From CAZEPJ01 sp964514105 (lineage in GTDB: Bacteria > Desulfobacterota > Desulfocorpusculales > Desulfocorpusculum), in NCBI GenBank assembly GCA_964514105.1, contig CAZEPJ010000061.1, positions 1 to 26,634 on the forward strand: a DNA stretch of 26,634 nucleotides, in the 5' to 3' direction. Each line of letters starts with the position of its first letter. The stretch's first letter is position 1. Of this stretch, positions 6,076 to 13,937 are shown piece by piece. The translations under genes and the position numbers were made by a program. Below the pieces are notes generated by a model. That model saw nothing but the letters and a program-made list of their open reading frames with translations, did no database searches and was not told where the DNA came from.

Positions 6076-7590
6076 ATGGCTTTGGGCAGGGATGAGGGCG
6101 GATTGTTTCGCAGAATCGCCGGGGTGCGGCTGGGGATCGCCATCCAGGTCTTCACCACCTTGCTCATCCTCGTGGCCGGTTACCTCGTTGTGGAAGGGAC
6201 CCTGCAGGAACTGGCTCGGGCCAACAGACCGGTCACTCCGTATCAGCTCCGGCAGGCCCTTCTCACCATTCGGATGGAGGTGGTGGCCGTCGCCTTCGTG
6301 GCCTTTGTGTCGGGACTCATCCTCACCTACACCATTCAGCGTGAGTTGAAGCGGGCCACCATGCGGCTCGAGCGCATCTCCCGGGGGAACGTGACCCCCG
6401 AGGTGCCCAGGGACCTGAGCCGGGAGTTCGTGCCCCTCAACAGCGCCATCCGGGATCTGGGCGATGCCCTGGGGCGCCTCCTGGAACGGAGTGTGACGGA
6501 CGCCATCGTGCTGGTCAACGAGGACCTGACCATCGAGGTCCTGAACCCAACGGCCGAACTGCTTCTGGGCCATCGCTCGGAGGATGTGAGCGGGAAACCC
6601 GTGGAGATGATCTTCCCGGCGGGACGGGGCAACGAGGCCTTGTACGCCTGGCTGAAGGCGGGGAAGGGGGACGACGGGCAACTGAACGGTCCGTTCACGG
6701 GGAACGCCGTCACCCACAAGGGGGAATGGATCCCGGTGCGGCTCACGGGTCTGGAGGTCCATCGGGAGGGGAAGTCCCTGCGGGGGATCGTCGCCGGGGC
6801 CTTCGACCCGAGCCAATGGCAGCGCCTTCGGGAGGAGTTCGACCGGGCCGACCGCCTGTCCACCCTGGGCCTGCTGGTGGCCGGCCTGGCCCATGAGATC
6901 AAGAACCCCCTCGGTGCCATTCACGGCCTGGTGCAAATGCTGGCGGAGGACGTGCCGGCGGATCATCCCCGACGGCGCTACCATGAGACCATCCTGCGGG
7001 AAGTGGAGCGCCTGGACGACATCGTCAAGCGGCTCCTGGATCTGGCCTCGCCGTCCCGGTGGGAGAGCGCCCCTTTGTCTGTGGGCGAGGTGGTCCGCGA
7101 TGCCGCGTCCCTCATGGGATTCGAGGCCGAGCGAAGGGGAGTGACCCTGATCGGCGGGACCACGGGCCCCGACCCGTGGGTGACGGGGGATCGGGACCGC
7201 ATCCGGCAGGCCGTCATCAATGTTATCAAAAACGCCCTGGAGGCCACCCCCCCGGGCGGGCTGGTGCACTGGGACGTGGGAGTGGAGGGGGAGTGGGCCG
7301 TCGTGGAAGTGTCCAACCCCGGGGAGAGCTTTCCCGAGGAGGTGACTTCCCGCGTCCCGGGGGTGTTCCGGTCCAGCAAGATCGGAGGGAGCGGGCTGGG
7401 GCTGGCCATCACCCACCAGATCCTGCAGCACCATCGAGGCCACGTCCAGGTGCGAAACCGCGAGGAGGGCGGGGCCGTGGTCCGCCTCCTGTTCCCCGCG
7501 GGCGCACCGGATCGGGGTCCCGGCCCAGCCTTCCCAGAAGCCCCATCGGGTGGACCGGGGGGGCGATCCCCCGAGGGGATGAGCAGATGA
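6076..7590 (+). CDS. Membrane sensor histidine kinase (first of a tandem pair, NtrB/PilS-like)
   Basis: A 504-residue inner-membrane kinase. Two membrane helices (about 16-38 and 67-88) flank a short periplasmic loop. A HAMP linker (about 89-135), a PAS domain (about 140-245: DAIVLVNEDLTIEVLNPTAE), HisKA with phospho-acceptor H273 in GLAHEIKNPLGAI and a C-terminal ATPase domain (VINVIKNALEA, SSKIGGSGLGLAI) follow. The G1 box reads SNPGES where DxGxG is usual, an Asp-to-Asn change seen in some kinases. The start is the ATG at 6076 downstream of the promoter; its ribosome site is weak and a TTG two codons later is an alternative. The stop overlaps the next kinase in an ATGA. Partner is probably the NtrC-type regulator or the HD-GYP regulator downstream. 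Confidence 0.92.
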   Translation: MALGRDEGGLFRRIAGVRLGIAIQVFTTLLILVAGYLVVEGTLQELARANRPVTPYQLRQALLTIRMEVVAVAFVAFVSGLILTYTIQRELKRATMRLERISRGNVTPEVPRDLSREFVPLNSAIRDLGDALGRLLERSVTDAIVLVNEDLTIEVLNPTAELLLGHRSEDVSGKPVEMIFPAGRGNEALYAWLKAGKGDDGQLNGPFTGNAVTHKGEWIPVRLTGLEVHREGKSLRGIVAGAFDPSQWQRLREEFDRADRLSTLGLLVAGLAHEIKNPLGAIHGLVQMLAEDVPADHPRRRYHETILREVERLDDIVKRLLDLASPSRWESAPLSVGEVVRDAASLMGFEAERRGVTLIGGTTGPDPWVTGDRDRIRQAVINVIKNALEATPPGGLVHWDVGVEGEWAVVEVSNPGESFPEEVTSRVPGVFRSSKIGGSGLGLAITHQILQHHRGHVQVRNREEGGAVVRLLFPAGAPDRGPGPAFPEAPSGGPGGRSPEGMSR

Positions 7591-9164
7591 AGAGAGTCGG
7601 CGTCAGCGGGATCCGGATGGTGATCGCCATCCAGTTCTTCACCACGGTGCTGGTCCTGTTCACAGGCATCTTCGCCATCGAGGTGGGGAGCCTGAGGCTC
7701 AACCGGGCTCTGGGCGGGGAGGTGTTCTACACGTATACCGATGGGCTGCAGGGGGTGCTGGGACTGAGGCCGGGGGGCGAACGTACCCCCTCCGCCCCCC
7801 GGCATACGGTCTCGGCGTTCGAGCTCAAGGGCGTTCTGTACGACATGCGCCTGGTGGTGCTCGGGGGGGGGGCGCTGGCCTCCGTGGCCGGACTCATGCT
7901 CTTTTACGCCATCCGACGGCCCATCCGATCCCTCATGGCCGGCGTTCAATCCGTGTCCACGGGGAACTACCGGGCACTCGTGCGGGCGCCCGGACAGGAC
8001 GAGTTCGCCCCGCTGGTGGCGGCATTCAACGAAATGGTCGATTCCGTGAACCGATCCCAGGAGCAGCTGCGCAAGGTCTTCCTGGCCGCCGATGACGCCA
8101 TGCTTGCCACGGACCCAGCGGGAAGGCTCACGCTCTGGGGGGGCGGGTGCCAGCGGATGTTCGGTTGCGGCGCCCAGGAGGCGTTGGGGCGGCCCTTGGA
8201 GGAATTCCTGGCCCCGGAGGCTGGCGGCGAGGTGCTTCGGGCGATGCGGGGAGCGGCGGACGCCCAAGGCAGATGGGAGGGAGAGATACGATATCGGGCC
8301 CGGGACGATCGGATCTGGGACGGGTGGTGCGTGGCAACCAATCTGCGGGACGAGGAAGGGAGGGTAACGGGGTACCTCAACCTGATCCGGGACGTGACGG
8401 AAAAGAAGCAGTTGGAACTGCAGCTCATTCAGTCCGAGAAGTTGGCCTCGGTGGGAGAGCTGGCTGCGGGGGTGGCCCATGAGATCAACAACCCGCTGTC
8501 CGGGATCCTGAGCAACGCCGAGTTCCTGCAGGAGGAGATCCCCGCCGAAGAGAAGGAGCGCCATGAGGAGATCCGGGAGATCATCGCCAACAGCGAGCGG
8601 ATCCGGGTCATCGTCCGAGATCTCCTGAGCTTCTCCCGGCAGAAGGATGCGGAGCTGTTCGGGCCGGTCCTCATCCCCAAGGTCATCCAGGCCTCGTTGA
8701 ACCTGACGGGCCACCAGATGTCGCTGGACAACATCAAGATCCGCAAGGAGATCCCCGACGGCATTCCCCATGTCCATGGGAGCGCCAACAAGATCGAACA
8801 GGTGTTCATCAACATCCTGTCCAACGCGCGCTACGCCCTCAACCAGAAGTATCCGGCCGATCACGAGGATAAACGCCTGGAGATCCGGGTATCGCAGAGC
8901 ACCCGGCACGGCCGGCAGTTCGTGCGGACCGAGTTCACGGATCACGGCACCGGAATCCCCAGAAACCTCCTGGAACGGGTGGTGCACCCCTTTTTCACCA
9001 CCAAGGAGCAGGGAAAGGGGACCGGGCTGGGAATGAGCATCAGTCACAACATCGTGCGGGACCACGGCGGGACGCTGACCTTGGAGAGCGAGGAGGGCCT
9101 GTTCACCCGGGTCATCGTGGATCTGCCCGTGCCCGATCGGGAAGGAGATCTTCCCCGTGGATAG
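7587..9164 (+). CDS. Membrane sensor histidine kinase (second of the pair)
   Basis: A 525-residue kinase. The first membrane helix (about 10-32) shares the IAIQxFTT motif with the preceding kinase. A periplasmic loop of some 55 residues and a second helix (about 88-109) come next, followed by HAMP with GNYRALVRAPGQDEF, a PAS domain (about 155-275), H298 in GVAHEINNPLSGI, N-box INILSNARYAL, G1 DHGTGI, F-box FFTTK and G2 GTGLGMSI, all canonical. A run of ten G (7863-7872) encodes part of the second membrane helix. The start overlaps the previous stop and the end overlaps the GTG of the HD-GYP gene by eight bases, so the four signalling genes form one coupled operon. The periplasmic signal is unknown. 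Confidence 0.93.
   Translation: MKRVGVSGIRMVIAIQFFTTVLVLFTGIFAIEVGSLRLNRALGGEVFYTYTDGLQGVLGLRPGGERTPSAPRHTVSAFELKGVLYDMRLVVLGGGALASVAGLMLFYAIRRPIRSLMAGVQSVSTGNYRALVRAPGQDEFAPLVAAFNEMVDSVNRSQEQLRKVFLAADDAMLATDPAGRLTLWGGGCQRMFGCGAQEALGRPLEEFLAPEAGGEVLRAMRGAADAQGRWEGEIRYRARDDRIWDGWCVATNLRDEEGRVTGYLNLIRDVTEKKQLELQLIQSEKLASVGELAAGVAHEINNPLSGILSNAEFLQEEIPAEEKERHEEIREIIANSERIRVIVRDLLSFSRQKDAELFGPVLIPKVIQASLNLTGHQMSLDNIKIRKEIPDGIPHVHGSANKIEQVFINILSNARYALNQKYPADHEDKRLEIRVSQSTRHGRQFVRTEFTDHGTGIPRNLLERVVHPFFTTKEQGKGTGLGMSISHNIVRDHGGTLTLESEEGLFTRVIVDLPVPDREGDLPRG
7863..7872 (+). repeat. Ten-G homopolymer inside the second kinase gene
   Basis: An uninterrupted run of ten G lies in the codons for GGGAL of the second membrane helix. 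Runs this long are slippage-prone; gain or loss of one base would truncate the kinase. The frame is intact here. Confidence 0.6.
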
Positions 9165-10656
9165 AGACGACAGGCCCCCAGCCGGGGCAAGAATCCTGGT
9201 GGTGGACGACGAGGAGACCGTTCGCCGGTCCATCCAGAAGCGACTCGAGAAAGAGGGATACCGGGTCATCGCCATCGACAACGCCCTGGACGGTCTCAAG
9301 ATCTTCGAGGGCGGGGCCTTCGATTCCGTGATCAGCGACATCCGCATGCGGGAGATGAACGGCCTGGAGTTCCTGGGAAGGATTCGGACGTTGGACGGGG
9401 ATGTCCCCGTGATCATGATCACGGGAGACCCGTCCCTTGAAACGGCGCAGGAATCGGTGCGCAGGGGGGCGTACGACTACATCACCAAACCGGTGGAAAA
9501 GGAGGTCCTGACGCAGACGGTTCGTCGGGCCGTGGAGAAGCGGCGGATGGTCGAGCAGCTCCGGGCCCATCAGAGACAGCTGGAGACGCGCGTCAGGGAG
9601 CAGACCCGGGTGATCCGGGCCATCCTGCAGATGGCCAACCGGCTCAACGCCTTGGAGAGCCTGGAGGAGGTCCTGAGCACGGTCATCCAGGGGGTGCACC
9701 GGTACACGGGCAGCGAGCGTGTGGCGGTCTTCCTGCAGCGGGACGATCCCTTCTCCCTTGTCTTCTTCCGGGGGACGGGGGTGGATGAGCGGCCCCTGCG
9801 CAAGGCTCGGATCCCCCTGAACTCGCCGTTCCTGCTGCGGATCCTGGGCGGGGACGACGCCTTGCGCATCCGGGACGCGGCGGATCCTCCCCCCCAGACG
9901 GTGGTCGAGGCCATGGGGGCGTTTCCCTGGCTCGGGGTGGGCCTGGTGCGCCAGAGGGAGCCCTTTGGGGTCATCCTAGCCTCGGAGCGAGGTGCGGGCG
10001 GGGAGTTCATCGAGGACGAGCTGCAGATCCTGAGCTACATCGGGGACTCGGCCTCGGTGGCTGTTCACAACCAGTTGGTGGTTGGGCGGCTCAGGGAGAG
10101 CTACCTGAGGATCAGCGAGGCGCTGGCCTTCGCCGTGGAGGCCAAGGACCCGTACACGAGAGGCCATTCGGAACGGGTGCGCCGCTATGCCGTGGAGCTG
10201 TCGCGACGCCTGGGTCTGCCCGAAGAAGAGGTGCTGTGCATCGGCAACGCGGCCGTCCTCCACGACATCGGCAAGGTTCAGGTGTCCCGAAAGATACTGG
10301 AGAAGCCGGACGCCCTGACGGAAGAGGAGTTCGCGGACATGAAGGAGCATCCGGCACTGGGGGAGATCATGGTGGAGGGGATTTCCTTCCTGGGGGATGC
10401 CAGGGCGCTCATCCGCTCCCATCACGAGCGGTGGGATGGCAAGGGATACCCCGACGGCCTGCGCGGGGAGGCGATCCCCGTGGGCGCCCGCATCATCGCC
10501 GTGGCCGATACGTACGATGCCCTGACCAGCCAGCGTCCTTACCGGGAGGATACCTCCCGGGAACGCGCCTTTCTCCAGCTTCGCAGGGAAAAGGGGGAGC
10601 ACCTGGATCCGGCTCTGGTGGAGGAGTTCATCGGCATGATTCGAGAGGCGGGATAG
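9157..10656 (+). CDS. Response regulator with GAF and HD-GYP domains (c-di-GMP phosphodiesterase)
   Basis: A 499-residue cytosolic regulator in three parts. The receiver (about 11-130) has VVDDEE and phospho-acceptor D61 (SDIRMREMNG), then K in ITKPVEKE. A short coiled linker leads to a GAF-type sensor (about 150-305). The HD-GYP domain (about 318-499) has H337 in GHSERV, the metal pair H369-D370 in HDIGK, and H422-H423 with HHERWDGKGYPDG, so every catalytic signature of c-di-GMP hydrolysis is present. The product would be pGpG or GMP. It starts at GTG 9157 with AAGGAGA eight bases upstream, overlapping the kinase gene. Its position beside pilus genes, and the MshEN motif in PilB, point to a role in pilus control; this is inference. 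Confidence 0.95.
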   Translation: MDRDDRPPAGARILVVDDEETVRRSIQKRLEKEGYRVIAIDNALDGLKIFEGGAFDSVISDIRMREMNGLEFLGRIRTLDGDVPVIMITGDPSLETAQESVRRGAYDYITKPVEKEVLTQTVRRAVEKRRMVEQLRAHQRQLETRVREQTRVIRAILQMANRLNALESLEEVLSTVIQGVHRYTGSERVAVFLQRDDPFSLVFFRGTGVDERPLRKARIPLNSPFLLRILGGDDALRIRDAADPPPQTVVEAMGAFPWLGVGLVRQREPFGVILASERGAGGEFIEDELQILSYIGDSASVAVHNQLVVGRLRESYLRISEALAFAVEAKDPYTRGHSERVRRYAVELSRRLGLPEEEVLCIGNAAVLHDIGKVQVSRKILEKPDALTEEEFADMKEHPALGEIMVEGISFLGDARALIRSHHERWDGKGYPDGLRGEAIPVGARIIAVADTYDALTSQRPYREDTSRERAFLQLRREKGEHLDPALVEEFIGMIREAG

Positions 10657-10659
10657 GGG

Positions 10660-12054
10660 ATGGATCCGGCGGGGACCGTTCTGGTGGCCGATGACGACGC
10701 GGGGATGTCCTTCTTCCTCACCGAACTCATGAAGAAGGAGGGGCATCGGGTGCTGTGTGCGAAAGACGGTGCGGCGACCCTCAAACTGCTGCAGGAGGAG
10801 CGGCCCGACGTGGCGCTCCTGGATGTGAGGATGCCGGGCCTGGACGGGATGGAGGTGCTGCGAAGGGCCAGGGAAGGGGGGCTGGCCACCCAATGCATCG
10901 TCATCACGGCGTTCGACGACCGGACGGTGGGGGTCGAGGCCATCAAGTTGGGGGCCTACGACTACTTCCCCAAGCCGCTGGACAAGGACGAAGTGCGCAT
11001 CGTCGTCCGCCGGGCCATGCGCCACAAGGCCCTGGAGGAGGAGAACCTCCGGCTCCGGGGGGAAGTGGGGCGGCGGAGCCGGCTGGCGAACCTCATCGGG
11101 CAGTCCCCGGCCATGCTCCGGCTGTACGAGCAGATCGAGATGGTCGTGGACACCAATGTGACCCTGCTCATCACGGGGGAGAGCGGGACGGGAAAGGAGA
11201 TGGTGGCCGAGGCCGTCCACTACCTGGGCTCCCGCCGGGAGCGTCCGTTCATCAAGATAAACTGCGTGGCCATCCCGGACACCCTGCTGGAGAGCGAGTT
11301 GTTCGGCCATGAGAGGGGTGCATTCACGGGAGCCACGGAGCGGAAGCTGGGCAAGTTCGAGAGGGCCCACGGGGGCAGCATCCTGCTGGACGAGATCGGC
11401 GACATGGGGCTTGTGACCCAGGCCAAGGTCCTTCGCTTCATCCAGGAGCGGACCCTGGAGAGGCTGGGAGGCAGCGAGAGCATCCCCGTGGACGTCCGGA
11501 TCATGGCGGCGACCAACCGGGACCTCAAGCAGCGCGTGGCGGAGGGAGGCTTCCGGGAGGACCTCTTCTACCGGCTCAACGTCGTCGCCCTACAGATCCC
11601 CCCCCTTCGGGAGAGGAAGGAGGACATTCCCCTGCTCGTGGATCACTTCATGGAGCACTACGGCCGGCTCTTTCGCAAAGGCCGGCTGCGCATGGCCCCG
11701 GAAGGCCTGGACGAGATGATCCAATACGGCTGGCCGGGCAACGTGCGGGAGCTGGAAAACGTGATCCAGCGGGCCGTGGTCATGTGCCGGGGAGAGACGG
11801 CCACCCCCCAGATTCCCCCCCATGCCACGGTCGCGGACCCCGTGCCCGGCCCCGGGGAGGCCGTGACCCTGGACCCCACGCGGGATCTGCCCGCCCAGCT
11901 CGAGCGCGTGGTGGAGCGGTTCGAACAGGACCTGATTCGCCAGGCCCTGGAGCGCACCGGGGGCAAACGCCGGGACGCAGCGCGCCTCCTGGGCATCAGC
12001 CGCCAGACCCTTCACAGCAAGATGACCCGGTACCGCCTGGGGACTGATGGATGA
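10660..12054 (+). CDS. pilR: Sigma-54-dependent NtrC-family response regulator (PilR-like)
   Basis: A 464-residue activator. The receiver (1-120) has DDD at 11-13, phospho-acceptor D55 (LLDVRMPGLDG) and K in PKPLDK. The AAA+ domain has Walker A GESGTGKE (173-180), the sigma-54 contact loop GAFTGA (220-225), Walker B LDEIG and the arginine-finger region FREDLFYRLNV. WPGNVRELENVIQRAV precedes a C-terminal Fis-type helix-turn-helix (about 425-460: ALERTGGKRRDAARLLGISRQTL). It is the last gene of the signalling operon, three bases after the HD-GYP stop. A sigma-54 promoter and pilin gene follow directly. The pilR name rests on this context; the kinase partner is one of the two upstream. Confidence 0.93.
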   Translation: MDPAGTVLVADDDAGMSFFLTELMKKEGHRVLCAKDGAATLKLLQEERPDVALLDVRMPGLDGMEVLRRAREGGLATQCIVITAFDDRTVGVEAIKLGAYDYFPKPLDKDEVRIVVRRAMRHKALEEENLRLRGEVGRRSRLANLIGQSPAMLRLYEQIEMVVDTNVTLLITGESGTGKEMVAEAVHYLGSRRERPFIKINCVAIPDTLLESELFGHERGAFTGATERKLGKFERAHGGSILLDEIGDMGLVTQAKVLRFIQERTLERLGGSESIPVDVRIMAATNRDLKQRVAEGGFREDLFYRLNVVALQIPPLRERKEDIPLLVDHFMEHYGRLFRKGRLRMAPEGLDEMIQYGWPGNVRELENVIQRAVVMCRGETATPQIPPHATVADPVPGPGEAVTLDPTRDLPAQLERVVERFEQDLIRQALERTGGKRRDAARLLGISRQTLHSKMTRYRLGTDG

Positions 12055-12099
12055 ATGTCAATGTCACTTGACAGTTAAATGTCAATGCATCTGGACATT
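12055..12099. promoter_or_regulatory. TGTC/GACA repeat cluster, candidate enhancer for the PilR-like activator
   Basis: Five TGTC or GACA cores occur in 45 bp: TGTCA at 12056 and 12062, TGACA at 12069, TGTCA at 12080, GACA at 12094. They form two dyads, TGTCA-CT-TGACA (12062-12073) and AATGTC-N10-GACATT (12078-12099). The cluster lies about 165-205 bp before the predicted sigma-54 start, normal for an enhancer, and is AT-richer than its surroundings. P. aeruginosa PilR sites are described as TGTC-containing clusters; the match is from memory of the family, not a search. Confidence 0.6.
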
Positions 12100-12234
12100 C
12101 AGACCGTCCTCCCCGCCCTGCCAGGCCGAGTCTCGTGCGATCTCCGTTGGTGGGGCCGACCTGCCGTCTGACAGAAGATAATGATATCAGCTACCTGCCT
12201 GTCGTTGACGCGCTGCTCATGGTTCGGATACTGG

Positions 12235-12252
12235 CTGGCATTGGAATTGCTT
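12235..12252 (+). promoter_or_regulatory. Sigma-54 (-24/-12) promoter of the first pilin gene
   Basis: CTGGCAT, four bases, ATTGCTT: the invariant GG (12237-12238) and GC (12249-12250) are exactly 10 bases apart, with TGGCA and TTGC flanks as in the consensus TGGCACG-N4-TTGCW. Transcription should start near 12262, about 50 bases before the pilin ATG. Confidence 0.8.
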
Positions 12253-12312
12253 GTGCCAAAGGGCAAGGACGACGGACTTGCCGGACGGTTGGGGGCAAGA
12301 AGGAGGCACAGC

Positions 12313-12783
12313 ATGGACGGACTCAGGAGACGAAGCAGAGGCCAAGATGGATTCACCCTCGTGGAGATGATGGTGGTCATCATCATCGTGGGCATCCTGG
12401 CGGCCGTGGCCGTGCCCCTGTACACCGGATACGTGGAGAAGTCCAAGATCACGGAGGCCACGAGCATCATCGGGGCCATCATCACCTCCGAGAAGCTGGA
12501 GATGCAGCGAGTCCCGGCCCAGGGATTCTACTCGGCTGCGGACCGGGCGGCCTTCCTGGCCAAAGGCCTGGATCTCTCGGACAGCAAGTATTTCACCTAT
12601 TCGGTGACGGCCACGGGTGGAACGCCGGCCACGGGCTTCGTGGTGACGGCAACGGCCACCACCGACTACCGAAGCAACCCTGCAGGGTGCACCATTACCT
12701 ATACCTACGATCCGTCGGCGACGCCCGTGGGCAAGTGGGCCAGCGACGGCACCTGCGTCACGGCGGACATGATCCCGAGCTGA
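12313..12783 (+). CDS. pilA: Type IV pilin (probable major subunit)
   Basis: A 156-residue prepilin. The 13-residue basic leader (MDGLRRRSRGQDG) is cut after G13 by prepilin peptidase, leaving N-terminal F14, with E18 at mature position 5 and a long hydrophobic helix (VEMMVVIIIVGILAAVAVPLY). The mature protein is 143 residues. C126 and C148 can form the C-terminal disulfide loop, ending in the GKWASDGTC arrangement often seen in pilins. AAGGAGG precedes the ATG by a normal distance. The only convincing sigma-54 promoter in the pilus region drives it, so it is the best candidate for the regulated major subunit. It is followed by GC hairpins and a separate promoter for the second pilin. Confidence 0.92.
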   Translation: MDGLRRRSRGQDGFTLVEMMVVIIIVGILAAVAVPLYTGYVEKSKITEATSIIGAIITSEKLEMQRVPAQGFYSAADRAAFLAKGLDLSDSKYFTYSVTATGGTPATGFVVTATATTDYRSNPAGCTITYTYDPSATPVGKWASDGTCVTADMIPS

Positions 12784-12882
12784 TCCCCCGGCGGCCCCCC
12801 GCCCGACGCGCCCCCGGGCCCCCCGGGCACATGCCGCGTGTGCCGGGGATTCGTCGTCGTGGATGGCAGGACGAGGCCTCGC
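12784..12882 (+). other. GC-rich spacer with hairpins between the two pilin genes
   Basis: Two CCCGGG palindromes in tandem (around 12810-12827) can form a hairpin, followed by GGCACA-N7-TGTGCC (around 12825-12845). No T-run is present. They may slow RNases or terminate part of the strong pilin transcript, giving more pilin than downstream proteins; this is inference. Confidence 0.3.
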
Positions 12883-12912
12883 TTGACACCGCGGGACCCA
12901 CCTCGGTACGAT
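12883..12912 (+). promoter_or_regulatory. Sigma-70-like promoter for the second pilin and minor-pilin operon
   Basis: TTGACA (12883-12888), 18 bases, TACGAT (12907-12912). The predicted transcription start near 12919 falls only a few bases before the ATG at 12922, so either the mRNA is nearly leaderless or a later start (GTG near 12964) is used. Confidence 0.45.
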
Positions 12913-12921
12913 GAACTCGCC

Positions 12922-13407
12922 ATGGGCCGGAGCAAACCAGATGCAGCGGCGGGCCGACCGGGGCGGGTGGGTTTCCTTCCCGTCGATGTCTCGCCGTCCG
13001 GCTTCACCCTGACGGAGATGATGGTCGTCATCCTCCTGGTGGGGATCCTGGCCGTCGTGGCGGTGCCGGTCTACGATCGCTATATCCGCCAGACCAAGGC
13101 TTCGGAGGCCCGCGCCATGATCGGGGCCATCGCCGTGGCCGAGAAGGCATACGCCGAGCGAAACAACGCCTTCGTGGCCGTGGCCAAGAACGACGTGGCG
13201 GCGTTTCAGGACAAGCTGAAGGTGGACGTCAAAGAGTCGGGTCTCTTCGACTATCAGGTGGATGGCGTGAACGGCAGGACCAGTTTTCGGATCACCGCCA
13301 GCGTCAACAGCAACGGGGTCAAGGAGGGCCTTCCTTCGGGGGGGACCGTGGTGCTGACGTATGATCGGAACCGGGAGCCCCGGGAACAGTGGCAGGAGAA
13401 CCTGTGA
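12922..13407 (+). CDS. Second type IV pilin-like protein
   Basis: A 161-residue prepilin from the ATG at 12922. The leader is long (27 residues, containing four basic residues) and ends SPSG; cleavage after G27 gives F28, with E32 at mature position 5 (FTLTEMMVVILLVGILAVVAVPVY). It is related to the first pilin in the helix and in the following MIGAI/AEK stretch, but it has no cysteine and a different C-terminal domain. A GTG within the leader would give a 12-residue leader without basic residues, which is less like a prepilin. Its stop overlaps the next gene's GTG. It may be an alternative or minor subunit. Confidence 0.88.
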   Translation: MGRSKPDAAAGRPGRVGFLPVDVSPSGFTLTEMMVVILLVGILAVVAVPVYDRYIRQTKASEARAMIGAIAVAEKAYAERNNAFVAVAKNDVAAFQDKLKVDVKESGLFDYQVDGVNGRTSFRITASVNSNGVKEGLPSGGTVVLTYDRNREPREQWQENL

Positions 13408-13937
13408 AGCCGGCGGCTGCGAGGCGCTCGGCCTTGGACGGGGGGGGCATCTCTCGTCCCCATGGGCGGCGCGGCTGGCGCCCGGCCCCGGATGCCGGCT
13501 TCTCGCTGGTCGAGGTCTTGGTGGCCGCAACCATCCTGGCCGTGGCGGTCATCGGCACGGGGCACCTGCTGGTCTCGGGGCAGGCGGCCCTGGAGGGGAC
13601 CGGCGAGGCGCGGGGGGCCCTGTACGCCGCCCGCTCCAAGTTGGAGCAACTGCAGGGCCTGTCCCCCCAGGATGCGGACCTGGAGGGGCTTCCCGCCCCT
13701 GGGCGAATCCATCTGGATCCGGGAAACCCCATCACCCTGGATGATGCGGGAACGGCCTCCACCGACGACGATCTCACGGCGTATCGCCGCTGGGTGGTTG
13801 TGGATGTGGACGATCCGGCCGACGGCACGTCGGCGGGGGCGGTAAACTACCGGGAGGTCACCGTGGAAGTAGCCGGGGACGCCGCGTTCACCGCGGGGAG
13901 CGTCTGGGCGCGCCTGCGGACCCTGATCGGGCCGTGA
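13404..13937 (+). CDS. Minor prepilin, PilV/GspI-like
   Basis: A 177-residue prepilin starting at a GTG that overlaps the previous stop (GTGA), with AGGAGA five to six bases upstream. The leader is long and basic; cleavage after G32 gives F33 and E37 at position 5 (FSLVEVLVAATILAVAVIGTGHLL), the helix type of PilV/GspI-class minor pilins. The ASxSKLEQLQGL region after the helix is also typical. The globular part (YRRWVVVDVDDPADGTSAG) has no cysteine. A run of eight G (13440-13447) sits in the leader. It probably forms part of the tip/initiation complex with the PilW- and PilX-like proteins that follow, into which it is coupled. Confidence 0.86.
   Translation: MKPAAARRSALDGGGISRPHGRRGWRPAPDAGFSLVEVLVAATILAVAVIGTGHLLVSGQAALEGTGEARGALYAARSKLEQLQGLSPQDADLEGLPAPGRIHLDPGNPITLDDAGTASTDDDLTAYRRWVVVDVDDPADGTSAGAVNYREVTVEVAGDAAFTAGSVWARLRTLIGP

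Noticed and set aside
6978..9422. An 814-codon minus-strand open frame opposite the two kinases
   Set aside because: The kinase frames contain every conserved motif; the antisense translation has none.
12055..12099. The TGTC cluster as the terminator of the regulator operon or a CRISPR-like array
   Set aside because: The repeats are 4-6 bases long, unequal in spacing, with no GC stem or T-run; an enhancer fits the neighbouring sigma-54 promoter better.
12135..12914. A second plus-strand frame overlapping the first pilin
   Set aside because: It is a frame-shifted shadow, His/Gly/Arg-rich, starting before the sigma-54 promoter.
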